Shown: positions 54,633 through 64,000 of the stretch, piece after piece
Position numbering within the stretch: position 1 is the first letter of the stretch
Layout: each line of letters begins with the position of its first letter
Assembly (NCBI GenBank): GCA_963402885.1
Contig: OY727100.1
Location: 4,451,501 to 4,515,500, forward strand
DNA from: Antedon bifida
Lineage: Eukaryota > Echinodermata > Crinoidea > Comatulida > Antedonidae
Reading direction: 5' to 3'
Length of the DNA stretch: 64,000 nucleotides
Position numbers and translations under genes: made by a program
Notes under the pieces: generated by a model
Told to the model about the DNA's origin: nothing
The model's database searches: none
Seen by the model: the letters and a program-made list of their open reading frames with translations, nothing else

Positions 54633-55813
54633 CTGTTGATACACACAATATAAAACAAATCTTATTAGTTGATTATTCAAACTACAGGAGAACCTCTATT
54701 AAGGGGACACCTTAAGGGCCAAACCAAGTGTGCCCTTAATATGGGTGTCCTACTGCATGAAGATAGTAAAGAAGAATACTAAAATGTTATATTTCTCTTT
54801 GTTCAATTAATAAAGCAACTAGACAACTCCAGGTACGTTACCGATGTTTACCAGCTAGGTCTACAAAACTAAGCTAGGCCCAAGATTGTCCACAAGAGGA
54901 CATTCAACGCAAGCTACTTAGGTAGTGCATTGTTTTTCTCTTTTTATCGTAATTAACCATAAAACGTCAATTTAGCACAAGTAATGATCTGGTTTAATGT
55001 TTTTAAAGTAATATATGCATTATATTTACAAATGTCAACAATTGTATGGTTAAGTCTCTTTAAATATTTCTGAATTTGACTTTTTTATCATTTTTAAAAC
55101 CAATTTTATTTTTTGCTAGCTTTTAATCATCTCTGTAAAGGTTTTAATGTCAAACTTTCAACTCGTTTTAAAAACATTTTGTTAATGATAAATCTATTTT
55201 CAGAAACACAATATCTTTAGAATAGCTAACAGCACACTAATTACGATTTACTACGGTAGCTGTAGAAATTAGAATTTTAAATTCTGAATTAGAATAACAA
55301 ACGAGACAGAATAGGTGAAAAGTATTCGTCACGCTATTGCTTCACACCAAGAACAATCGCTTCGCAATTGCAAAGCAGACAAGTGTCTTTCTGTAAATTT
55401 TTTTTCCGTGTCATAAATGTGGTCTCTTATAGAGATTAATCACCTTCGCCAGAAGCACTAAATGACCTGAAATGGGCAAGACCGAAATAAACGATAAAGC
55501 AGCCAAGTATTACTATGCAAATTGCTTCCTGTGCGCGAATCGATGAAATAAAAAACTTGTGCTTTGTTTAACCTTTGACCTTTGTAAAAGCTAAAGTATA
55601 ATTATATATGATATTTATGACAAAAAAGTCATCAAATTTGATATTAATCACAACATCAAATTATGAATACAGTTTAATATTAGTTTCTTACTAATATATA
55701 TATTCTTACATAAACAAAGTATGTTGTTTTAAAAGCTCTTTATTTTCATTTTAAAATTCCTATTATTTAAAATAAGACATATTTATTGTGTTTTACATAA
55801 AATAATACATTAC
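54633..55813 (-). other. GMDS intron 2
   Basis: The intron separates exons 2 and 3 at phase 0, with donor GTAATG and acceptor ATCAACAG. It holds one GTGTCCCC-type repeat fragment near its 3' end (54685-54755). Apart from that I see only AT-rich sequence. Confidence 0.9.
54685..54755. repeat. GTGTCCCC-type dispersed repeat
   Basis: AACCTCTATTAAGGGGACAC followed by AAGTGTGCCCTTAATATGGG is an imperfect inverted repeat of the same type, inside intron 2. Similar short pieces are seen at 24530-24615 and 46752-46810. Confidence 0.6.
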
Positions 55814-55858
55814 CATATATCCTTTTTCAATCAAGAACTCTGCCAAGTAGGAACCATC
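55814..55858 (-). CDS. GMDS: GDP-mannose 4,6-dehydratase, coding exon 2 (45 bp)
   Basis: This exon encodes 15 residues starting DGSYLAEFLIEKGY, matching human GMDS from about residue 35. GMD is a cytosolic NADP-dependent extended short-chain dehydrogenase that converts GDP-D-mannose to GDP-4-keto-6-deoxy-D-mannose, the first step of GDP-L-fucose synthesis. The minus strand shows acceptor TTTTTCAG before GATGGT and donor GTAATG after ATATG; the exon is phase 0 at both ends. The second residue, Gly, should be the last glycine of the family's Rossmann GxxGxxG motif, whose other residues lie in exon 1. Exon 1 was not found in 55859-64000 and is inferred to be upstream, beyond the window. The short length and the match to a conserved block make chance unlikely. 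Confidence 0.93.
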
Positions 55859-55954
55859 CTGAAAAACATAGAAAATGACAAAATATAACTTTACAATATG
55901 AAAAGGTAAAGGTATTTGAAATTGTCCTCAAGCTTAGCTAGAAACTGAGGAAAT

Positions 55955-56205
55955 TTGGCGCTCTATGAACTCACGCCAGCCAGCAGTCTACTCAGACCAG
56001 CACACCGGGAGACAATCCCCTGTTGTTTCCATGTAGTGTACCAAGTTCTTTAACGTGTACTGTATGTCTTTACGTCAAATCTGAAGGACGAGAGTTGAGA
56101 GTAAAGCATCATGGTACAATGGAAGACTCAAACCCATGCCTATCATATGCTAGTCTGATTCCATTATCATTACGCAATCACACTCTGGTTTATACAGCAC
56201 CCAAT
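55955..56205 (-). mobile_element. tRNA-Leu-like SINE, diverged copy
   Basis: The minus strand has head GAGTGTGATTGCGTAATGAT and B-box-like GGGTTTGAGTC, then body TACACGTTAAAGAACTTGGT. The layout matches the SINE at 47330. It lies at the start of the sequence upstream of exon 2. Confidence 0.6.
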
Positions 56206-57150
56206 GTCCCTAGACGGTGACCAATCTAAGAAAGCCCAATGTTGCTTATCTTTGGTGACCTGAACCGGTGTTTTAACGCAATTTGCCATTTAGAAAAAAA
56301 AAAAATCTATTAGTATTACTGTAATATAATTCAACTCTACAAACAAACATTCATCATATGTAGGAAGACACAGTGTGTTAATGACATGGTGAATGATGAA
56401 AGGTTATATTTTAACAAAGCAAACATTGGAAGGTTGTCATACAAATGAGGTGTTGATCCCTTACGTGTGGACACACAAAAAACCGCACAGGAAAATACCT
56501 ATTTTCACTCTCACGATATGATCTTGGATTTGATATCGCTTATGGTCTCAAATTCCTTGTTCCATAAATCTGCGTACATTATACTGTATAATACAGTGCA
56601 GTAATATGAACATTCAGATAATGTAATTGATAAATCAAGCCAATAATAATTTATAATGCTCCATATAATATCCAATCAGTGATTGTTTATAGGCGCAGTA
56701 CATATGTACTACTGTACTTATACAAAATAATAAAACATTTTCATTTTTTGCCAGTGTGGACACAGGTTAAAAGTGGTTGTAATTCTTTTTTATAAGCTGC
56801 ATTCACACACATTAGAGTTGCACCTGCATAGAATAAGATTTAAACTTCCGATCCGAATCATGTCAGAGTTGCAACCGACATATTGCACTCTTGTGATCAA
56901 TTAACTCTCCTACACCTCCGTGTCAATGTACAGTAAAAGTAACGTTAGATAGAAGAAATGATAGCAAGGCAGGTGAATTTTTTCCTTGAATTTGACCTTC
57001 TAGGAGTAAACAGTCTGGCATTTTCATACTTTAATAAAATCAACATTATTAAATTTTCATGATCAGAATCACCATAGTAATATTCATTATTAATAATTGT
57101 TTGGAGGTTTGCATGGCGAAAACAATATGTTGATAGACAATACATATATT

Positions 57151-57251
57151 TAGTTCTGAAAAGAACTATTGAGCTTCTGTCATTTCGATCAATATAGATC
57201 AATATACTGATATCTTGATCTGTATATTGATCGAAACTCTTTTCAGAACTA
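57151..57251. repeat. Shorter hairpin of the same family
   Basis: TAGTTCTGAAAAGAACTATT at the left and GATCGAAACTCTTTTCAGAA at the right are inverted copies sharing sequence with the 40692 hairpin. The central part is filled with GATCAATATA repeats. It directly abuts an ATTGTCC MITE. Confidence 0.75.
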
Positions 57252-57506
57252 CAAAAATGTATTGTCCCTAAAAACATACAAAAATGAAGATCAAGATAAT
57301 CACTTCCTTCCAAAGAAAAAAACACAAAATGACAAAATAAATGGATAGATTCAACCAAAAACCTATCGACTATATTTTTAAAATTAGGCCTACAGTTTTT
57401 CAGGTAAATAATTTTTTTTTTATCCAACTATTATGTGACAATAAAATAGCATATTCAACAAAAAAAATGTTTAAGAATTAATTTTTCAGGGGACTATACA
57501 TCTTTA
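57250..57506 (+). mobile_element. MITE with ATTGTCC ends, shortened copy
   Basis: The copy begins at ATGTATTGTCCCTAAAAACA and ends GGGGACTATACATCTTTA, with an internal deletion that removes the central palindrome. Its left end abuts the hairpin repeat that ends at 57251. A 160-codon minus-strand frame across both is an artefact. Confidence 0.72.
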
Positions 57507-58120
57507 AAAATACTACATCACTACCTCAGAGTTCTATTATTCATATTTCGCCATAGCTATACGATACAGTACCACTTCTCAAGAAGTATAGAAAATTGAA
57601 CATGCGACCTACTTTAATGACCAACTTTAGAAAATTAGAATTAGGTGCAGTAAAAAACAATTTTCTAGGGCATTACACAAAGCTAACTGACCTAAAGGGA
57701 CAGTTAGTCTTACAGAAATATAAGGTATTGATGACCAGTACTTCTATAAATCTCACTGTATGCGTTCATAATTAAAACAGTTTTGATACCAAAGTAGAAA
57801 GGGAATACAAGAGTTTCAGTATCCAAATAATAACTTTATTCATTGAATGGGGAGAATATTTTTATAAGGTGACAAAAATGATTGCTCTATCTAAAAATGC
57901 ATCTAAAGGCCACACACAGAGGAGCAAAAACCGCATAGCTTGTCCCACAAAGAATCTGTATCTATCCTGAGCGTGTTGCTGTTGAACAGCCTGTCCACTG
58001 TATACATGACTACACAGAGGTATTGTTTGCTTCTAACTGGAAAGTAAAAATAAAACAAATCCGGGTTTATTTGACTACACATATTGCAACCTTCATCTAA
58101 ATTGGTCAGCAATCACTATT

Positions 58121-58255
58121 TTAAAGAACCTGGTAAATCTTTCGAGATGAGTAGGGGGTTACCATGGTGTACTTCACACTGTCACTCATCAAGAGGGCCC
58201 CTGATTGTCAGCATACGCTGTTTAGGGTCACCCTCTATAAATAAGGTGTAATAAA
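58121..58255 (+). mobile_element. SINE body fragment related to the 47330 element
   Basis: TTAAAGAACCTGGTAAATCT, then TTCGAGATGAGTAGGGGGTT and ACACTGTCACTCATC, match the minus-strand body of the SINE at 47330. No tRNA-like head is present. Confidence 0.6.
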
Positions 58256-59777
58256 TTCAGGATTTAACAAAGGGACTTCTAATTTGATACCAAGTATTCA
58301 AGACCAATGGTAGAGCCTGTGGCAAAGAGATTTTGTTAAATTACACCCCGAGACAGCAGGAAATGGTACTATCGCACATAAAAGTCATGGTAAATTGCAC
58401 CTCTAGTTAGCCGGAAATTACACTATTAAGCTGGAGTTAACACAGCCGCATTATGATTTAGGCAACTGAATTCATGCTTTACCATTGATAACGATCCCCC
58501 AGTAACCTACAGACTTGAACAAAAAGAACAAGCTGATTATAAATACTCATGGCGTAAAATACAACAGGAACTGTACTATAAGATTCGGAACCTCTGTTTG
58601 AGAAGGGATTAGGTTCCTTTCCGACATTTGATACGACTTACTACCTTTAATAAAAGAATGAAACGAATTAACTTTAAAAGGCAGTGAACAACAAGTACAA
58701 AAATGTTGCTTAACTATTTAGTTAGACACCGCCCACGGAAATTTTTCATAACATGGTGTATTTACAGTAACTACTGTATATGTACTTTTATGGAGACTTT
58801 CAAAAGCATTTAACACCTCGAAAACCCTTGCGATAACACTGCCACTAGTTTCCATTGATTTAAAGGTAGGACCACTTTAGCAATAAGCTTAGCATCCAGT
58901 ATAACTAAAATCCCTGCCCCTCAGAAATATATCCCATAAATGCTGTACCTCCCCATATTTTCCTATACTTGCGCTACCAGGCCCACGAACATATACCCTG
59001 TAAACATGGCACCTCCCTATATGGAAATATTTAAGAGGGACAGTAATTGGAACTTAGAAACGCTGTTGAGATATTTGTTATGCTACCCTACACACATGTA
59101 TTTTTTCTGTAGTCTATCTATTGATGGTGAATAAACAAAATATCATATCAATATCATAAATACTTCCCTCTTAGCAGAATATTTGTACCATACAAAAGCA
59201 GATAATGCAAACATATTTATCTATTTAGCATAATCTAAAATTATATTTTTATCATTTTATAATTTCTCTGAGTACTTATTCCATTATTTTCAGACCATAA
59301 ATAAATAAATTCATGTTTTTGGCATTTCATACTGTAGCTTATGATACTGTAGCATTTTTTTAACCATTTCTTGGATAAGGTTTTGTTGTATTGCTTCTCA
59401 TATCGGCCAAATTCCTACCGCTTTCCTCAACTAAAGCCTGTTGTTTCATGCTGTCTGCCAATTGCTTTAACTAAATCAACACTTTTACAATGTAGACATA
59501 CAACGACAACCAACAAAAACATGACTCTTTGTCGTGCAATGTGTTATTTGTTAGAATTTACGGTTTCGGTTTCAAATTTCAGCCTGACAAACTTCCGGAA
59601 ATGCAATTAAACATGATAAATAAGTTGTTTTGTTAATGAGATTTCAATATAGCGTACTGTACATTTGCATTCACAATACAATATGTTTATGTATCTTATG
59701 ACGGATCTATTCTGTGTCCAGGAAAAAATTTATGAAAACAATACTGAAATATACCAAATGTACCAAAAAGATGTATC

Positions 59778-59845
59778 TGGTTTGCTGGGAAGATGTCGGA
59801 TTTTAATCTAAGAAGTCTTGAGTTCAACTCCTGTACGAGTCTAGG
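59778..59845 (+). mobile_element. tRNA-like SINE head or tRNA relic
   Basis: GGTTTGCTGGGAAGATGTCG, then GAGTTCAACTCCTG, have the A-box/B-box order of a tRNA-derived element. No closing acceptor stem is visible. Confidence 0.45.
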
Positions 59846-60987
59846 ACTTTTCTTAAATTTTTACACTTAATAGTATTTTATTTAGTTTAGTTTCTATAGA
59901 GTGTTTTGGTTTGTTTCAATAGCAAATACACAAAAATCCTGACTGACAACTTTTGTGCTGGTTTTTGCTAAAAAACCCCAAACCCTAAAAAAACATAGCA
60001 AACCCCAATGAACCAATATAAAATTAATTTAATCATGTAGTGTACAACTCACTACTTGGTACTTAAATGTTTGTTTTAATACTTATTTTTTTGGGTAAAA
60101 TATCACATAATTGATAAACCCTGCAAACCTAAAAAACATAGCATGCCTATATGTAATTTTTCAACAAATGAGTTGGCTTTCCTGTAATACAACAACCATA
60201 AAACACAAATAAACATAGGCCTACGCTAATCTGTATGTTCAAATTAATTAAATATTGTGCAGTGAGTCCTAGGCTATTTTTTCTTCAAAACAGGCAAGTT
60301 AATTTAAAAATAATATTTTTTCTGAATATTTGTAAGTATGAGGCAAAGAAAGTCAGCCCTCATGCGCGAGAATCATGCATTATGGGTGACAGTTGACAGG
60401 TATACTACAATTACACCTTCTTTCAATTGGTAATCAAAAAGATATTACTGAAATACTGATCATTGTACAATTTAAATTATCCAAAACCATTCCAAGGTCT
60501 ACAATATATATTTTTTTAAGGAATTACAGGTATTTCTAGTAAATATATTTAAAAGCATTTTAACTTTCTGATTTTTGTCAAAGCCATTTTTGTGGTTCAT
60601 TTTTTTTTAAATATTTTTTCTCCACTTGGTCGGAGGATAACAAAAGTTGCCATATTTTAATTGATTCAACTTTTGTTTGAGCTATTGTGCTATTAATAAT
60701 TATATTATATAATACATTTAGTTAATTGTGAAATATAAAAAATATAATATAATTAAAATTGGGTATTGTTTCTTTCTTTATAAGTGTGTACATTCTATTC
60801 TACTGTAAAAAAATATATTATTTATTAGCAATATTTTGTCCTTTTGTGAAATGATAGCGAAGCTTTATTTGTGTTTGAATATTACCATAGTTACCAGAAA
60901 ATGGAAAGAAAATCAATTAAGTATGTACTTATTTTTATATGATTTGATGTAGCTATAGATGTGAGTAAATGATTCTGCTATGCTATT

Positions 60988-61290
60988 TAAAGATGTATTA
61001 TCCACCAAAAACATGAAAAATGAAGATTAATTAAATCAGACTTTGAACAGGTTATTTTGTAGTTTTAATAAAGTTAATCCCTTCTGTAAATAAAATGTTT
61101 TCTCATATAAAATTACAAAATAAATGGTCAAATTCAACCAAAAACCCATTGGCTGGCAGCCAATTTGACTATCTTTTGCTTTAAATTACAGTTTTTTCAG
61201 GTAAATACATTTTGTTTTTGATTAAATTTATGTTCAAAGTGAAACTATTATGTGACATTAAAATTTAAACAATTTTTTCAGACTATGCCT
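60988..61290 (+). mobile_element. MITE with ATTGTCC ends, near full copy
   Basis: The copy begins TAAAGATGTATTATCCACC and keeps the central GGCTGGCAGCC palindrome and the TTTTTTCAG segment near the right end. The right terminus is diverged (CAGACTATGCC). It lies in intron 1. Confidence 0.78.
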
Positions 61291-62425
61291 ATATTTATTA
61301 CATAAGATTTACATTACATGTTAATTGTTATTTCAGAGATTTGTTTTCTATTGTTTTTACAATACAATATTTAATTATTACTAGGCAGGTTACTACTGTA
61401 AAAATAGTGTGCCTGATATCTTTTTTTCATTTTTACTAGGCCCATCCTAGTAGGCCTGCCAGGTGGACTAGCCTAGGCCTACTACTTGCCTAACTGTAGC
61501 AAGGTCCAGGATTGAATAATGGTAGCGTACTGCATACCATACCTGCCAACTTTGTTTTCTATTGGTTTTACAAACTAAACCAGAAACCAAATTGCTACCG
61601 AGCGAAATGTAGGCCCTAATCAGCCAGCCCCACCAAACTATTTTAATTTCTGTATTCAAAGGACATATTTATTTATTCAATTAGTATTCAGTGATTTTGT
61701 GTAATTATGCTAATTGTATTTAAATTGAGGAAAAAAAAATTATTCTACTGCAGTTATTACATTTTTTTACACTTTAACCTGTCTAGTGTAGTACTGATGC
61801 AATTATTTATCAAGCTTTTTTTTAGTACAGTAATCATACACACTATTTCTGACTGCCTCATAAACATCTACATTGAAACAAAAATAAATCACACATTAGT
61901 GCAGTAAAAAATGTACTTACTGCAGTAACTGTACTGTAGTTGAATAATTTTGAGACGATCCCTTGCTTACTGTACATAATGAATGTTGACTTAATTAATA
62001 TAATATCTATTTTACAACACAGCTACCGTATTGAATTGGATCTTATTTTTTTATAATATATTAAATTATTATTAATAACACTGTACTGGATAATAATCGA
62101 ATGTTTAGGTACAGTAGGTCTTAGAATACAGTATCTCCGAGATCAAACGGAAATGACAGTCAATGATGAAAAAGATTGTCATAGTAATAAAACCTGATTC
62201 AATCAGAATTATATATCCATCTTGACGTCAACTTGACATCCAATATTAAGCATCAATATAATCATAAGTGCTTAAAATAGCAATCGCAATTACAGGAAAA
62301 TATGGTTGCTTGTTTGTAAATGTCAGAAATTAATTTTAAAATTTTTACTCTCCATGACTAGTAATACTAATAGTATAATATCTCCTAGATAACACCTACT
62401 GTATACTATATAATATATTTTTATT

Positions 62426-63058
62426 TACCGTAAATCTTCTAATAGTAACCCACACTCTAATAGTAACCCACACTCTAATAGTAACCCACACTCTAATAGT
62501 AACCTACACTCTAATAGTAACCCACTACTTTAATAGTAACCCACTACTCTAATAGTAACCCACACTCTAATAGTAACCCACACTCTAATAGTAACCCACA
62601 CTCTAATAGTAACTCACACTCTAATAGTAACCCACACTCTAATAGTAATCCACACTCTAATAGTAACCCACTCTAATAGTAACCCACACTCTAATAGTAA
62701 CCCACACTCTAATAGTAACCCACTACTCTAATAGTAACCCACTTCTCTAGAGTCACAAAAACTTGATGATGATGCAGCCGTATTTTGAAAATAAGGAGAT
62801 AATGCATGTTGATCTTGGGAGTGGGGAAGGATTAAGTGTTTATGAGTTAAAATAAAGTTAGAGTTCACCCAAATTTGTTTATTCCTACTGTTTTTTTATT
62901 TTGCTATGAGTTGCTGACCGGAAAAGTTGGGGGTGGGTTACTATTTTCAGGTGCCTAATTTAAGATTAGTAATAATAACCCACTACTCTAATAGTAACCC
63001 ACCCTAAAAAACTATCAAAGAATAATAACCCAGGGTTACAATTAGAAGATTTACGGTA
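62426..63058. mobile_element. TIR element carrying an 18 bp minisatellite
   Basis: The left end TACCGTAAATCTTCTAAT followed by AGTAACCC is the inverse of the right end GGGTTACAATTAGAAG followed by ATTTACGGTA. TA occurs at both edges. Between them are a tandem array at 62439-62748, a short unique segment, and more dispersed ATAGTAACCCAC units near the right end. This suggests a MITE whose subterminal sequence has expanded in tandem. Confidence 0.75.
62439..62748 (+). repeat. Minisatellite, unit CTAATAGTAACCCACACT, about 17 copies
   Basis: The unit is 18 bp with occasional 15-19 bp variants such as CACTACTCTAATAGTAACC. I count 17 AATAGTAA cores. There are no unique spacers, so it is not a CRISPR array. 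Confidence 0.92.
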
Positions 63059-63892
63059 TGATTGTAAGAGTTATGAGAATTGTCCGTTACTTTTTTTTTC
63101 TATTTTGTTTGTGCAAAGTGCATATAGATTCTAGCAGTTAATAAACATAGGTAGGCCTATCGGTTTACGACTGATATTTGTTTTATCTTGGACGCGATAG
63201 AATCAACTTCTAATATTTTGTATGGAGCGCTAAAGTAATTACTAAAGAAGTACTTAAACACAAAATAACATATGTCTGCAAGTTTGGGCAATATTTAGCA
63301 AATAAACCTGTTTGAGGTGGTCTCTAACAACAAAATGATTCTATCAACGTTGTTAGCTAGACTTAATACCTTCTATCGCATTCCCCAAAATCACAGATTG
63401 TATTTGCAATCCAAAAACCAAAAAAATTACTTTTTTAATCATTATTACTAGGCATAGGTTACTACTAAATGCATTTGCTTACGTTGGGTTTATGTCTTGA
63501 GAAACATAGTGCATCGTGTAGTCGGGTTCGGGGTACGCAGGGTGAATCAGGTCAAAGTCTATTTTTGGTTTAAAACCCTCTCTACCCAAACAACAAACAA
63601 GTCAAAAAAAAAATAAATAAAAGTGGTTGTATGTTTGGCAGGAATATGAAAATGAGAGTTGCTTTTTGTTGAAGTTTATTATTAGTGTTAACATTGTGAT
63701 ATTTCTGTATGCGTAAACTGATTCAAATGATCTAGATTGCCAAAGGCGAATGGGGCCCATTGTTGCCCGCTCTTCGCTCGCAAATTACTCAATAATTATC
63801 GATTGACCACCCGTTGATTTCATCGCTGGCTGCGCCCCTGCTACGCCTAGTACTACCCTAGCGGCTAATCTAGTTTGAGTAGGGTATAATGC

Positions 63893-64000
63893 ACTTGTCA
63901 TTTGTTTGACCCACTATATGACCCTCGGGAGTGGTGCGTCATTTGTCCGATATGCATCATACCTTATGAATACCATGCCAAATATGTGACTTACTTTTAT
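63893..64000. mobile_element. Second copy of the GACGCACC inverted-repeat element, cut by window end
   Basis: CACTATATGACCCTCGGGAG, then GTGGTGCGTCATTTGTCC and CATACCTTATGAATACCATG, match the left part of the element at 51337 base for base apart from scattered changes. The right part lies beyond 64000. Confidence 0.75.

Larger units (their letters stand above)
55859..64000 (-). other. GMDS intron 1 (partial), repeat-rich
   Basis: This stretch lies upstream of coding exon 2. I searched both strands by eye for the expected first exon (an ALITGITGQ-like end followed by a donor) and did not find it, so it is called as part of intron 1. It contains SINE pieces, a hairpin next to an ATTGTCC MITE, a second ATTGTCC copy, a minisatellite-bearing TIR element, and the start of an inverted-repeat element at the window end. 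A GC-richer patch at about 63730-63870 has no recognisable content. Confidence 0.6.

Noticed and set aside
56945-57427. 160-codon minus-strand open frame
   Set aside because: It spans the hairpin repeat and the left part of an ATTGTCC MITE, has biased low-complexity composition and no recognised domain.
62439-62748. CRISPR-like array of regular repeats
   Set aside because: Units are contiguous with no unique spacers, in a eukaryotic genome; it is a minisatellite.

Overview
The window is eukaryotic, AT-rich (about two thirds A+T by eye), intron-dominated DNA. The one gene I can support is a minus-strand gene for GDP-mannose 4,6-dehydratase (GMD/GMDS family), the first enzyme of de novo GDP-L-fucose synthesis. 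Eight consecutive coding exons lie between 55858 and 24796. Each has AG/GT boundaries, and all join in frame without a stop. The joined 885 bp encode 295 residues that align without a gap to positions 35-329 of the 372-residue human enzyme as I remember it. The first coding exon (about 34 residues, with most of the Rossmann GxxGxxG motif) was not found and is probably beyond 64000. The terminal exon (about 43 residues) was not found in 1-24795; it is either before position 1 or missed.

Layout on the minus strand, 5' to 3': intron 1 (55859-64000, partial), exon 2, intron 2, exon 3, intron 3 (49316-54544), exon 4, intron 4, exon 5, intron 5 (37251-44275), exon 6, intron 6, exon 7, intron 7, exon 8, short intron 8, exon 9, then 24.8 kb (1-24795) without a recognisable gene.

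The rest is mostly decayed repeats. I can define: a five-copy palindromic MITE with TIR core AAGCTCTGTCTACACTATCA; a six-copy MITE of about 315 bp with ends TTAAAGATGTATTGTCC; a 316 bp inverted-repeat element with a second copy cut by the window end; a 195 bp long hairpin with a second smaller copy; a TIR element carrying an 18 bp minisatellite; a GTGTCCCC-rich repeat that forms a tandem array; several tRNA-derived SINEs; two copies of another SINE-like repeat; and a frameshifted 3' remnant of a non-LTR retrotransposon ORF.

The organism is an animal, most likely a marine invertebrate. The many TAGGCCTA palindromes and the repeat style suggest an echinoderm or close relative, but that is a weak inference. 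No bacterial genes, CRISPR array, rRNA or intact tRNA were seen.
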